A DNA stretch of 64,000 bases from Candidatus Sabulitectum sp. (lineage in GTDB: Bacteria; Fermentibacterota; Fermentibacteria; Fermentibacterales; JCC-6): contig JAIOSV010000096.1 of NCBI GenBank assembly GCA_021107435.1, forward strand, positions 16,457-80,456, given 5' to 3'. Below, piece by piece: positions 53,397-62,689 of this stretch. Under the pieces are notes generated by a model. The model was not told where the DNA came from. It did not search any database and saw only the letters and a program-made list of their open reading frames with translations. A program made the translations under genes and the position numbers. How positions within the stretch are numbered: position 1 is the first letter of the stretch; every line of letters starts with the position of its first letter.

Positions 53397-54938
53397 CTAA
53401 AGGCAGTTAATCATCACTGCGGAAACAGATCTTCTTCCATCGAAAAATACAGTATCAGCCTCGTATGTCTGACAGTCCTCTAAAATTATGCAGTCCACTT
53501 CAAGTTCTCGAAGAAGGCTTTTCGCTCTGTCTGAAGGCCAGCCGTTGAGAATACTGGCGTACTCTTCATGATTATCGGGGAGAGTTGTACTGTATCCGTT
53601 AACCGATGAAGTGAAATGGACAACAGAGCCAATCAGCCTTTGAGTTTCGACTTCAGGTCTTTCCATGTTGTAAGATATTGGAAGATAGAGTACTCGGCTG
53701 AAGTTTCCTTCAGCAATCCACTGATGCCAGGGTTGCGGTCCGAGGGGCATTGTTTCCAGAGGCAGATGCCACACCGCTGCTGCGGTAAGAAGAATCCCGG
53801 TAATAGCCAGCAGGGGTTTATCTCCCAGTTTGCGCCCGGCGAAGATTGCAAGGGGAACCAGTGCGAAAATACCTGCCCTTGCTGGAAGTCTTATGGAAGA
53901 ACAGCCCGGCAGCATTGCGAAATATCTGAATGGTGCGGGAGCCAGGGCTTTGCCGAATACAACCAGTGCAGGGCCAAGGGTGAACAGCGCAAAGAATAAT
54001 GTGCATGTCAGGAGGAATACATCCCATTTGTTTTTCTTACCTTTAAAAAGGAACCATATGCTTCCGGCCAGCACAGCAAGCCCCGGCCAGAGGGCAGCTT
54101 CCGGGTGAACACCGCAAAATCTCATCCATCCCAGAAGAGTACTGTTACCCCAGGGGGCCAGAAATGCGGCAATGTCTGTTGATGCAATAGAATCTACAGA
54201 CCAGACTTCCGCGTTTTTAAAGAGCGGAAGTAAAAACGGCAGAGCGGCAAGATTACCCGCAAACCACCAGCCTGTCATACGAAGCAGTTTTTTCCTTTCA
54301 GGGAGAAACAATGTGCAGGTTGCCAGAATCAGCAGAGCAAGGTTCAGGAAGTACCAGTGATACAGAGATGCAAGGCATTGCAGAAGCACAAGTACGGCCA
54401 TTTGCCAGCCTGTACATTTGCCTTTAAGAACCCTGAGCGCATACACAATCGCAAGAATGGAAAGTCCCACAGAGAACAGTTGAAGGTGCCAGATGTGTGA
54501 CTGAAAATATGGGAGAAGAATCACAATACAGCCGGTGAACACCGATCCACAGAATTTTGCCCCGGTTTCAGCGGCCAGAAGAGATGCGGTTAATCCCGCG
54601 AAAGCCAGAAACAGCACAAGAAGTATGTTGTGGATACGAACCGCGTTCATACCGCAAATCTGCATAGGCAGAGCAAGCATGCTCTGGGTAAGAAGAAGGT
54701 CGTTTCGCCCGTTCCCGTCGGGAAAGCCTGCAAAGATGGGAAGATCCAGAGGGTTCTGCCCGGAGGAAACAGCGTGATTGTTCCATGCGATAAGCCAGCT
54801 GTTAAATAGTGTATCTGTATGGTCGTGGGGCTCAGGGGTTACTGCGAGGGGCCACGTTACCATAACGGCGAAAAGAAGAAAAAGGGGGAGGACAATTATC
54901 GGCTTTATACCGGAATTACCCTTCCCCGCTTTTTTCAT
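53397..54938 (-). CDS. Polytopic GT-C-like membrane protein
   Basis: 513 residues with ten or more hydrophobic segments. A periplasmic-loop-like segment after the first span (PEPHDHTDTLFNSWLIAWNNHAVSSGQNPLDLPIFAGFPDGNGRNDLLLTQ) contains the acidic positions seen in GT-C type or YfhO-like glycosyltransferases. The last ~80 residues are soluble. No specific family recognised; a polyprenyl-sugar glycosyltransferase is the best guess. It sits 4 nt from the proS stop, so it may be cotranscribed with proS. Confidence 0.65.
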   Translation of the reverse strand: MKKAGKGNSGIKPIIVLPLFLLFAVMVTWPLAVTPEPHDHTDTLFNSWLIAWNNHAVSSGQNPLDLPIFAGFPDGNGRNDLLLTQSMLALPMQICGMNAVRIHNILLVLFLAFAGLTASLLAAETGAKFCGSVFTGCIVILLPYFQSHIWHLQLFSVGLSILAIVYALRVLKGKCTGWQMAVLVLLQCLASLYHWYFLNLALLILATCTLFLPERKKLLRMTGWWFAGNLAALPFLLPLFKNAEVWSVDSIASTDIAAFLAPWGNSTLLGWMRFCGVHPEAALWPGLAVLAGSIWFLFKGKKNKWDVFLLTCTLFFALFTLGPALVVFGKALAPAPFRYFAMLPGCSSIRLPARAGIFALVPLAIFAGRKLGDKPLLAITGILLTAAAVWHLPLETMPLGPQPWHQWIAEGNFSRVLYLPISYNMERPEVETQRLIGSVVHFTSSVNGYSTTLPDNHEEYASILNGWPSDRAKSLLRELEVDCIILEDCQTYEADTVFFDGRRSVSAVMINCL

Positions 54939-54942
54939 TCTA

Positions 54943-56385
54943 TCAGTAAGCCCGTGCGATTATGGCGGTAGTGGAGGTTTCTCTGCCGGTAAGGAAACAG
55001 GGTCCAGTTCCGGGACGCTGCTCAAGAGGGATACATCTTACAGTGGCTTTAGTTTCTTCCTGTATTTTGATCTCATCCTCGCTGTTGCCATCCCACCAGA
55101 CACGGTAGAAGCCCGTTTGATCGGGAAGCAGTTTCTTGAGTTCGTCGTAGGTTTCCACGTCGTATGTGCGTTTGTTCATGAACTCTGTTGCTGATGCCAG
55201 CATCTCATCCTGTATGGTCACCAGGATATTTTTTACAGCATCTGCAATGCCGTCCATGGGGATGGTGAACTTGCCTTCACGGCCAGGTTTGTTCCTTGGG
55301 CTGGCCATCACATGACCTTCAGCCAGATCCCTGGGCCCGAGCTCAAGTCTAAGCGGTACTCCACGAACCTCCCAGTAGTTGAATTTGAATCCGGGGCTCA
55401 TTCCGTCTCTGTTATCCAGCTTGACTCTGATGCCCAGTTTCTTCATTTCTCCGGTAATTTTCTGAGCAGCTCCAAGTACAGCAGCTTTTTCATCGTCTTT
55501 CTTAGCGATGGGAATAATAACTGTCTGTACCGGTGCCAGTCTGGGGGGAAGTTTCAACCCGTGTTCATCTCCATGAACCATGATTACAGCACCCACCAGC
55601 CTTGTGCTTACACCCCAGCTTGTCTGATGCACGAACTGTCTTTGATTGTTCGAGTCCAGATATCGTGTATCAAAAGCCTTTGCAAAATTAGTTCCCAGAT
55701 AGTGACTGGTGCCACCCTGCAGAGCCCATCCGTTACTCATCATGGATTCGATGGTGTAGGTACTCACAGAGCCGGCGAATTTTTCCTTCTCGGTTTTTAT
55801 ACCGGGAACAACCGGGATAGCGGCCACGTTGTGCATGAAGTCCGTGTACACTTTCAGCATTCGCATGGTTTCTTCACTGGCATCCTCTTCCGTGGCGTGA
55901 GCGGTGTGCCCCTCCTGCCAGAGGAATTCAGTTGTTCTGAGGAAGGGTCTGGGGCGAAGTTCCCATCGAACCACATTGGCCCACTGGTTAAGAAGCATGG
56001 GAAGATCTCTGTAGCTGTTTATCCACTTGCTGAACATGTGATTGATAATGGTTTCAGATGTAGGACGAATCACCAGAGGTTCTTCCAGATTCCTTCCACC
56101 GGCATGCGTTACTATTGCCAGCTCAGGACTGAAGCCTTCCACATGCTCAGCTTCCTTTTTCATGAAGCTTTCGGGAATGAGAAGAGGGAAGTAGGCGTTG
56201 CTGTGACCGGTGTCTTTGAAGCGACGATCAAGATCGTTTTTCATCAGTTCCCATATAGAGTATCCGTATGGGCGTATGACCATGCAGCCCCGGACAGGAG
56301 CTGAATCGGAAAGCTCAGCTTCTCGAATGACATCCAGATACCATTTGGAGAAGTCTTTTTCCGGACTCGTGATATTTTTAGCCAT
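54943..56385 (-). CDS. proS: Prolyl-tRNA synthetase, archaeal/eukaryote-type short form
   Basis: 480 residues from ATG 56385 (AAAGGGA upstream; the 14-residue longer start at 56427 is unlikely). Charges tRNA-Pro. Class II motif 2 is in RWELRPRPFLRTTEFLWQEGHTAHAT and motif 1 is near the start. The standard bacterial editing insertion between motifs 2 and 3 is absent, and the C-terminal YTARAY-type end (AIIARAY) is the Tyr-terminated zinc-binding-like domain typical of archaeal-type ProRS. This type occurs in scattered bacteria. The C-terminus has no CxxC zinc pair. Confidence 0.94.
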   Translation of the reverse strand: MAKNITSPEKDFSKWYLDVIREAELSDSAPVRGCMVIRPYGYSIWELMKNDLDRRFKDTGHSNAYFPLLIPESFMKKEAEHVEGFSPELAIVTHAGGRNLEEPLVIRPTSETIINHMFSKWINSYRDLPMLLNQWANVVRWELRPRPFLRTTEFLWQEGHTAHATEEDASEETMRMLKVYTDFMHNVAAIPVVPGIKTEKEKFAGSVSTYTIESMMSNGWALQGGTSHYLGTNFAKAFDTRYLDSNNQRQFVHQTSWGVSTRLVGAVIMVHGDEHGLKLPPRLAPVQTVIIPIAKKDDEKAAVLGAAQKITGEMKKLGIRVKLDNRDGMSPGFKFNYWEVRGVPLRLELGPRDLAEGHVMASPRNKPGREGKFTIPMDGIADAVKNILVTIQDEMLASATEFMNKRTYDVETYDELKKLLPDQTGFYRVWWDGNSEDEIKIQEETKATVRCIPLEQRPGTGPCFLTGRETSTTAIIARAY

Positions 56386-56770
56386 AAATTCCCTTTCATT
56401 ATCTCGCTTATTATCAAATAAATACAATAATACTGAATCCCTTTCTTCAAGGGGGGGTTTGACGAGAGCCTCAGCAAGCGGTAATATAATGAGTGATGGG
56501 GACCAGAGATCTGAGAGTGGTTAAATACCCATGAAGGCAGCACCTGCCTGCTTCGAAGGCGCCCTCTCCAAGGGGGAAGCCTCTCAGACCCGGGTGGTTG
56601 TTATAAGTCCTTTAACCCTGTAGTAAGAGCATTTTTCAGGGTTTGGTCCCCTCTACACCCTTAATACATTTTTTTCACCTGTTTGCGCTGACAAAGCAAA
56701 TCCTGAGTCTTTGAGCGTTGCCCGGGTTCAATTATCTTACGGCAGTACCAAAATTAAGGCGGAGTGAAAA
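56386..56770. other. Intergenic region between divergent proS and panB
   Basis: About 385 nt. The panB promoter (below) lies at its end. A 60-nt GC-rich stretch near 56540-56600 contains imperfect hairpins, but no recognised riboswitch or tRNA. Nothing else supported. Confidence 0.5.
56711..56738 (+). promoter_or_regulatory. Probable sigma70 promoter of the panB-purD-purE-tsaC operon
   Basis: TTGAGC (56711-56716) and TATCTT (56733-56738) are 16 nt apart, about 33 nt before the panB ATG. Confidence 0.5.
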
Positions 56771-57592
56771 ATGGCAGGTAAAAGAATAACTGTAAAGACT
56801 ATCGCCGCCATGAAGAAGCGCGGCGAGAAGATAGTGGCTCTAACTGCTTATGACTATCACACCGCTCGTATGGAGGAGATAGCCGGAGTTCATATCATCC
56901 TTGTGGGAGATTCGTTTCAAATGGCAGTCCTGGGTGAGGAAACTACTCTGGGAGCCAGCATGAATGTTCTTGTCGCTCTCTGCCGGGCGGTGAAGAACGG
57001 GGCACCCGATACGCTGGTTGTGGGAGACATGCCGTTCGGAAGTTATCAGCCTTCAGATGAGATCGCAGTGGTGAATGCAGTGCGGTTCATTTCAGAAGCA
57101 GGGGCAGATGCTGTAAAGCTCGAAGGCGGCAACGAAGCAGCAATCAGCCGTGTTAAGGCCATTGTTGACGCTGGAATTCCCGTAATGGGACACATAGGTC
57201 TTCTTCCTCAGTCCATAAGGAGTGAGGGGGGCTATCGCGTTGTCAGATCTGACGATGAAAAGATGCTTTTAAAGCAGATAAGCGACCTGAAGGATGCCGG
57301 TGCCTTTTCGGCGGTTCTTGAAATGATAGAGGAAGATGTGGCAGAAAGAGTCTCTCAGGCTTCAGGCATTCCCACGATTGGCATAGGAGCCGGCAGATAC
57401 ACTCACGGTCAGATTCTGGTGGTAAATGACATGCTGGGAATGAACGGGGATTTCAACCCGAAATTCCTGAAAAAATACGCTGATCTTCACGGTATTATAA
57501 AAGCAGCACTGAATAATTATGTAAGCGATGTTGCCGGTGGAACTTTCCCCGGTGAAGAAAATGTGTTCAAGGGAAGGGGAAAAAACCGGTGA
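56771..57592 (+). CDS. panB: 3-methyl-2-oxobutanoate hydroxymethyltransferase
   Basis: First step of pantothenate (CoA) synthesis: transfers a hydroxymethyl group from methylene-tetrahydrofolate to alpha-ketoisovalerate. 273 residues, the usual length. Motifs: LTAYDYHTARMEEIAGVHIILVGDSFQMAVLG, VVGDMPFGSYQPS, VKLEGG, VMGHIGLLPQS and TIGIGAGRYTHGQILVVNDMLG, all typical. AAGGCGGAG lies 5 nt before the ATG. Starts an operon with purD, purE and tsaC by 4-nt overlap. Confidence 0.95.
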   Translation: MAGKRITVKTIAAMKKRGEKIVALTAYDYHTARMEEIAGVHIILVGDSFQMAVLGEETTLGASMNVLVALCRAVKNGAPDTLVVGDMPFGSYQPSDEIAVVNAVRFISEAGADAVKLEGGNEAAISRVKAIVDAGIPVMGHIGLLPQSIRSEGGYRVVRSDDEKMLLKQISDLKDAGAFSAVLEMIEEDVAERVSQASGIPTIGIGAGRYTHGQILVVNDMLGMNGDFNPKFLKKYADLHGIIKAALNNYVSDVAGGTFPGEENVFKGRGKNR

Positions 57593-58812
57593 GAATCCTT
57601 GTGATTGGTAGCGGGGGCCGTGAGCATGCCCTTGCATGGGCTCTGTACAATGGTGGAGAAAACAGCGTGCTGGTTACCCCTGGAAATCCGGGAACCGCAG
57701 AATTCGCACAGAACATCAGCGGAGACCCGATAGAAATTGCTGTAAATGAATCTGTTGATCTTGTGGTTGTGGGACCTGAAGTGCCTCTGGTAAACGGCAT
57801 TGCCGGACAGCTTGCTGAAAAGGGGATTCCATGTTTCGGCCCCTCGGCTGAATGTGCACGTCTTGAGGGCAGCAAATGGTTCGCAAAAGAGATTATGGCA
57901 GCTGCCGGTGTTCCCACTGCAAACGGGAAATTGTTTACCAATCATGCTTCCGCAGTTGATTACATTGGCGAGTACCCGGACAAATTTGTAATCAAGGCAG
58001 ACGGTCTTGCTGCGGGAAAAGGAGTATATCTTCCGAATACACGAAGAGAATCTGACACCGTAATAGAGGAGCTCTTTAAGGGAAGCCTGGGCGAAGCAGG
58101 TGCCTCTGTTGTTATCGAGCAGAGACTTTCGGGGCGTGAGGTCAGCGTTCTTGCCGTATGCAACGGAACTGATGCTGTTGTTTTTCCTCCCAGCAGAGAT
58201 CACAAGCGTGCGCTCGACGGTGACATGGGTCCCAATACCGGAGGGATGGGAGCAATTTGTCCTCCACCGGATGTTCCCTGGGATTTCGGAGATGATGTGC
58301 GTGAAAAGGTAATTTTGCCGGTTTTAAAAGTGATGAAGGAAAGGGGCATGGAATTCAGAGGTGTTCTTTACGCCGGACTGATGATTACTGAATTTGGATA
58401 CTTTGTTCTTGAGTTTAACGTGAGATTTGGTGATCCCGAGACACAGGCAGTTTTACCCATGGTGAAAAGTGATCTAGCGGAACTGTTTCTTGCGGCTGCA
58501 AGGGGAGAAGATCTGCCGCCGGTTGAAGCCAGAGACGGAGCCTCTGCATGTATAATTCTGGCTTCCGGGGGATATCCCGGCAGCTACTCAAAGGGTTTTG
58601 AGATCACAGGCGCTGAAAACGCTGCCTCCCTCGTCTTTCATGCTGGAACTGCGGAAAAGAACGATTCTCTGGTCACAGCGGGAGGAAGAGTGATGGGAGT
58701 AACCGCGCTGGGTGATGATCTGGATGAAGCCCTGGAAAAGGCCTACATTGACGCTGACCGAATTGAGTTTGAAGGCAAACACATGAGAAGAGATATAGGA
58801 AGGACCGTATGA
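57589..58812 (+). CDS. purD: Phosphoribosylamine-glycine ligase (GAR synthetase)
   Basis: Second step of purine synthesis: joins glycine to phosphoribosylamine using ATP. 407 residues. N-terminal MRILVIGSGGREHALAWAL and ATP-grasp features FVIKADGLAAGKGVYLP and HKRALDGDMGPNTGGMGAICPPP; late LEFNVRFGDPETQ. GTG 57589 overlaps panB by 4 nt (GTGA) and its stop overlaps purE (ATGA). Typical full length. Confidence 0.96.
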   Translation: MRILVIGSGGREHALAWALYNGGENSVLVTPGNPGTAEFAQNISGDPIEIAVNESVDLVVVGPEVPLVNGIAGQLAEKGIPCFGPSAECARLEGSKWFAKEIMAAAGVPTANGKLFTNHASAVDYIGEYPDKFVIKADGLAAGKGVYLPNTRRESDTVIEELFKGSLGEAGASVVIEQRLSGREVSVLAVCNGTDAVVFPPSRDHKRALDGDMGPNTGGMGAICPPPDVPWDFGDDVREKVILPVLKVMKERGMEFRGVLYAGLMITEFGYFVLEFNVRFGDPETQAVLPMVKSDLAELFLAAARGEDLPPVEARDGASACIILASGGYPGSYSKGFEITGAENAASLVFHAGTAEKNDSLVTAGGRVMGVTALGDDLDEALEKAYIDADRIEFEGKHMRRDIGRTV

Positions 58813-59258
58813 AACCACTTGTAGGAATCCTGATGGGCAGTGAAAGTGACCGGGATACAATGAACAAGACAGAGGACATCCTGAAGAGTCTTGACATATC
58901 ATACGAGGTTAATGTCATGAGCGCTCACAGAAATCCTGAAAAGGTGAAGGAGTACACACAAGCAGCCGCAGGCAGAGGACTCAAGGTTATAATTGCCGGT
59001 GCCGGTCTTGCTGCTCATCTGGCGGGTGCCATTGCCGCCAGCACTCTTCTGCCGGTGATTGGTGTTCCCATTGAGGGCGGACCGCTCAGAGGATTTGATG
59101 CCCTTCTTTCCACAGTTATGATGCCCAAAGGTATTCCTGTGGCAACAGTTGCCATCGGCAGTCACGGTGCGAGAAACGCAGCTTACCTTGCCGCGCAGAT
59201 CATTGCCCTCTCTGACGAGAAGGTGCTGGCAGCTCTCAGGGTGGCCCGTGGCTGGTAA
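58809..59258 (+). CDS. purE: 5-(carboxyamino)imidazole ribonucleotide mutase
   Basis: 149 residues; converts N5-CAIR to CAIR (class I) or carboxylates AIR directly (class II) in purine synthesis. [44 protein letters not shown] contains the catalytic-loop Ser and His, and [28 protein letters not shown] is standard. SDR rather than the usual SDW after GSxSD leaves the class open; no PurK was seen in the window. Overlaps purD by 4 nt and the following gene by 11 nt. Confidence 0.95.
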   Translation: MKPLVGILMGSESDRDTMNKTEDILKSLDISYEVNVMSAHRNPEKVKEYTQAAAGRGLKVIIAGAGLAAHLAGAIAASTLLPVIGVPIEGGPLRGFDALLSTVMMPKGIPVATVAIGSHGARNAAYLAAQIIALSDEKVLAALRVARGW

Positions 59259-59835
59259 AGTTCTCAGTACAGACATAAGCACACAGGCGGAGGAAACCAT
59301 CGAAATGGTTTCCTCCGCTCTTCAAGCCGGTGAAGCGGTTGTGTATCCTTCGGATACCGTATACGGCATTATGGCTGATGCTTCCTGTCTGAAAACAGTA
59401 AAATCAGTTGCAGCAGTAAAGGGGTACAGTAAAATCAGACCTTTCATAGTTCTTGTGGGAAGTGTAACAAGAGCGCTGGAACTGACATCAAAGAAATCGG
59501 CAGAAGAGATAATGAGAAAGCACTGGCCGGGACCGGTAACACTGATTCTTCCGGCATCGGACGCAGTTCATCCATGGCTGCTGAGTGACTCGGGCACAGT
59601 TGCTCTTCGAATTCCGGGAGATCCGTTGTCCACAGCAATTCTCAAACACACCGGACTGGATATTATCTCCACCAGTGCTAACAGAAAGGGCGAGACTTTT
59701 CCTCACGGCATAAATGCTGTTCATCCTGAAATACTTGAATCAGCATTTCTTATTCTTGATGGTGGATTGCTTCCCCTCAGAAAACCATCTCGTATCATTG
59801 ATGCTACAAAAGAAACTCCTGTTGATATAAGGTAA
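59248..59835 (+). CDS. Threonylcarbamoyl-AMP synthase (Sua5/YciO/YrdC family)
   Basis: 195 residues from GTG 59248, which overlaps purE by 11 nt. An upstream start at 59149 would add residues that are purE read in another frame. Family motifs: VVYPSDTVYGIMADA, KVKGYSKIRPF-type KGYSKIRPF (KRxxxxP loop), WPGPVTLILPA and VALRIPGD, ISTSANRKG. Makes threonylcarbamoyl-AMP for t6A37 of ANN-decoding tRNAs. Could be the YciO branch, which is close in sequence. Cotranscribed with purD/purE. Confidence 0.9.
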   Translation: MAGKVLSTDISTQAEETIEMVSSALQAGEAVVYPSDTVYGIMADASCLKTVKSVAAVKGYSKIRPFIVLVGSVTRALELTSKKSAEEIMRKHWPGPVTLILPASDAVHPWLLSDSGTVALRIPGDPLSTAILKHTGLDIISTSANRKGETFPHGINAVHPEILESAFLILDGGLLPLRKPSRIIDATKETPVDIR

Positions 59836-59880
59836 AGGACTGAAGATTTGTCAATGCTTTCCCGCCTGTTGATGTCTTCC

Positions 59881-59908
59881 TTTAGAGTAAACATTTGTTT
59901 AGTATAGT
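59881..59908 (+). promoter_or_regulatory. Promoter of the DnaE2-like gene with embedded palindromic operator
   Basis: A -35-like TTTAGA (59881-59886) and TATAGT (59903-59908) are 16 nt apart, with GTAAACA-TT-TGTTTAG (59887-59902) between them. The 14-bp core TAAACA-TT-TGTTTA has perfectly complementary arms. The -10 ends 3 nt before the ATG at 59912, so the transcript may be leaderless or nearly so. The same layout precedes DUF6504-dinB. Confidence 0.65.
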
Positions 59909-59911
59909 AAG

Positions 59912-62689
59912 ATGAGAAAAACACTTCTTCTATGGGTAAAAAGTGCATACAGTTTCTCGTGGGGAACAGATTTACCTGAGTCTCTGGTTGAGGAAGCTGA
60001 GCGCTGCGGGTTCGGTGGAGTTATGCTGGCTGACACCGCAGGAGTGTACGGCCAGCATCGTTTTGCAGCAGCAGCGGTTAAGGCCGGTATCAAGGGTATT
60101 GCCGGCGTCGAGATCGAAACAACCGGAGGCCTTGTTGTGACCGGCGCTTTGTCTTCCGGATGGGGGCAGTTGTGCAGGTTGATCACTTCCGTTCATCTGG
60201 AAGAGCGGATTGATCACCTCAAAGCTTTTTCAGATTCCAGCCATCTTTTCTGTATAGTGAAGGATGGAGTACAGGGTACTTCAGCTATAGACAAAGGCTG
60301 GAAAGGTTTGGTTTACACTCCGGTGCTTCCCGGTCAGCCAGACCCGGATTGCCCTGACGGGGTTCTTCCCATTGCCTGCTTCCCATCCATGTATACCGGT
60401 GGAAACTCTCCACTGATCCATTCGATACTTCGCAAAGCTGATGAGCTGCTTCCCTCTCCGCATGTACAGAAGTCACCATTATTTTCCTGCAGAAACCATC
60501 TTCCTCTTCATTCTTCAGAATTGTGGAGAGCTGCTCCCTTTGCCCTGGAAAACAATCTGAGACTGAGTGAGTTTGTCTGTACACTTCCAGTCCAGAGTTC
60601 TTACCGGCCGCCGGTGATAAGCGATGATGACAGCGCCAGGCTAAAAGAGATACTTTTACCAAGGCTCCGGGAAGCATACGGTAATAGTGAGGCTGCAGAG
60701 AGAAGACTGAATGATGAGCTCCGGGAACTGACTGGAGCCGGGCTGTGCGGGTATTTTCTGGTCTTTCACAGGATAGTAACTTATTGCAGAGAGAGTGGAA
60801 TACTGGCGATAGCCAGGGGGTCTGCCGCAGGAAGTCTTGTTTCAAGGCTATTGGGGTTATCCGCAATCTGTCCGATAAGATACGGGCTCTCATTCTCGCG
60901 GTTCTTCAACCGTCTTCGTGATGATCCTCCGGACATAGATCTCGATATAGACGGTAGTAGACGGGATAAGGTATACAAGTGGTTTTTGAATGAATGGGGC
61001 GAGAGAACAGCGGCAGTTTCCGCGACGGTTACATACAGAACAAAATCCGCCGTCCGGGTGGCAGCCGCGGCCTGCGGTGTGTCCCGGGACGAGACAGACG
61101 TACTGGCAAAACTTTCCCGGAATCCCTGGAACCCGATATGGAAACAGCCTCTACCGGCTAAGGTTATGGAGCAGGCGCAACTGCTGAAAGGTATTCCTTC
61201 ACACCTGATGCCCCATCCCTGCGGTGTTGTGGTTGGCGAAGGACTTATCGCATCAACCGTTCCGGTGGAGATGTGCAGCGGAGGGTTACCGGTTACTCAG
61301 CTGGACATGTACGGAGTTGAGTACGCAGGTATTATCAAGATGGATCTTCTGGGGCAGAGAGGGCTTACGTCCCTTTCTCTTGCTGTTGGAGAGAGCGATC
61401 CGGTCAAACTTCTGGATCAAAACAGTTTTTTGAACAGTAGAACGCTTGAGCTGATAAATGCCGGCGGTACAATCGGCGTCCCGCATATTGAAAGTCCTGC
61501 CATGCGCGGGCTTCTGAAAAGAATGAACATCCGTTCTGTAGAGGATGTGGCACGAGCTCTGGCACTTGTCAGGCCGGGAGCGGCATCCGGGGGAGGTCGC
61601 GATAAGTATATGGCAGGAGGAGAAAGAAATATCCCCGCTGCCCTGCGGAACATCCTTATTGAAAACCGTGGTGTAATGCTCTACCAGGAGAATGTAACTG
61701 AGGCCGCATGCGCATTGCTGGGGCTTTCTCCCGCGGAGGGTGATTTCATGCGCCGAAGGCTGAAGCGCAGAACCGTGGAAAGAGAAGAAATAGTCTCGCG
61801 CTGCATACAGAACGGGTTTTCCCGGGATATGGCAGAGCGTGGCTGGGAACTGCTTTCCGGCTACGCGGGATATGGGTTCTGCAAGGCTCACTCAATGACT
61901 TATGCTGCGGTAGCCTCAGCCTATGCCACCATAAAGGCAGAAAGACCGGCGGCAGCCATGGCCTCTTTTCTGGCAGCAGGTGGAGGATTTTACCGGCATT
62001 CTGTGTACATTGAAGAGGCTCGTCGACTCGGACTGAAAATTCTCCCGCCTGATGTGAACAGATGTGAGTGGTTCTGTACTTCACCTGATGATAACAGCCT
62101 GATGATGGGTTTGGGCTTTCTGGCTGGAATGGGTGAAACAGAGTATGAAAAGATCAGAAAGGGAAGACCCTACTCGCATCCGGTTCAGATCAGAAGTACC
62201 GGAATCAGGTTGAAACTTGCCCGGAATATGGCCATGGCCGGTTGTTTTGATTCCATGGGAATGAATCGTCCGCAGGCAGCATGGTGTATCAAAGAAGGGG
62301 CAAGTTCTCTGTTCCAGCTTGGCATGCCCCCACCTCCGTTGCCTGCTTATTGCCCTTCTGTCAGGGCTTCAAAGGAGCTGGAACTTCTTGAAGTAACCAT
62401 AGAGGCTCATCCTCTTTTATTTAAAAGCAGACCTGCAGGAACGATTTGTATTGCTGACATGCCGGGGAGAGGCGATTCTCTTATCTGGGGAAGAGTTCTT
62501 ACCGGTCGATCACTGAAAGGCGAGGCGGGTTTCTTCATGCTGGAAGATGAAACAGGTGTTGTGGATGTGTTTGTGCCATCTCCATGGTACAGAAAGGCCT
62601 TGATTATTCTGAGGCAGTCTGAAGCGACTCTGACGCTCCGCTGCGAAAAAAAAGCGGAGCGAACAGTTGTGCATAAGGTGCTGGAGTAG
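59912..62689 (+). CDS. DnaE2/ImuC-like error-prone DNA polymerase III alpha subunit
   Basis: 925 residues, shorter than replicative DnaE (about 1,150) and DnaE2 (about 1,050). A PHP domain is at the N-terminus but has lost its metal ligands: WVKSAYSF in place of HxHSxYS and LADTAGVYG in place of LTDHDGLYG. The polymerase core keeps the catalytic aspartates D343 and D345 (PDIDLDID) and D478 (IIKMDLLGQRGLT). A helix-hairpin-helix/OB end (LIWGRVLTGRSLKGEAGFFMLEDETGVVDVFV) finishes the protein. No Shine-Dalgarno precedes ATG 59912. Its length, lost PHP and promoter suggest a translesion polymerase. ImuA and ImuB are not in the window. Confidence 0.85.
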   Translation: MRKTLLLWVKSAYSFSWGTDLPESLVEEAERCGFGGVMLADTAGVYGQHRFAAAAVKAGIKGIAGVEIETTGGLVVTGALSSGWGQLCRLITSVHLEERIDHLKAFSDSSHLFCIVKDGVQGTSAIDKGWKGLVYTPVLPGQPDPDCPDGVLPIACFPSMYTGGNSPLIHSILRKADELLPSPHVQKSPLFSCRNHLPLHSSELWRAAPFALENNLRLSEFVCTLPVQSSYRPPVISDDDSARLKEILLPRLREAYGNSEAAERRLNDELRELTGAGLCGYFLVFHRIVTYCRESGILAIARGSAAGSLVSRLLGLSAICPIRYGLSFSRFFNRLRDDPPDIDLDIDGSRRDKVYKWFLNEWGERTAAVSATVTYRTKSAVRVAAAACGVSRDETDVLAKLSRNPWNPIWKQPLPAKVMEQAQLLKGIPSHLMPHPCGVVVGEGLIASTVPVEMCSGGLPVTQLDMYGVEYAGIIKMDLLGQRGLTSLSLAVGESDPVKLLDQNSFLNSRTLELINAGGTIGVPHIESPAMRGLLKRMNIRSVEDVARALALVRPGAASGGGRDKYMAGGERNIPAALRNILIENRGVMLYQENVTEAACALLGLSPAEGDFMRRRLKRRTVEREEIVSRCIQNGFSRDMAERGWELLSGYAGYGFCKAHSMTYAAVASAYATIKAERPAAAMASFLAAGGGFYRHSVYIEEARRLGLKILPPDVNRCEWFCTSPDDNSLMMGLGFLAGMGETEYEKIRKGRPYSHPVQIRSTGIRLKLARNMAMAGCFDSMGMNRPQAAWCIKEGASSLFQLGMPPPPLPAYCPSVRASKELELLEVTIEAHPLLFKSRPAGTICIADMPGRGDSLIWGRVLTGRSLKGEAGFFMLEDETGVVDVFVPSPWYRKALIILRQSEATLTLRCEKKAERTVVHKVLE

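Noticed and set aside
56540..56600. Possible structured RNA or riboswitch upstream of panB
   Set aside because: The hairpins are imperfect and do not match any riboswitch consensus I can recall.
56711..56738. tRNA-like GGGTTCAAT near 56727
   Set aside because: No 7-bp acceptor or other stems were found; the sequence is part of the panB promoter spacer.
59149..59247. Longer start for the tsaC-like gene at 59149
   Set aside because: The added residues are purE read in another frame, and the GTG at 59248 gives the normal protein length.
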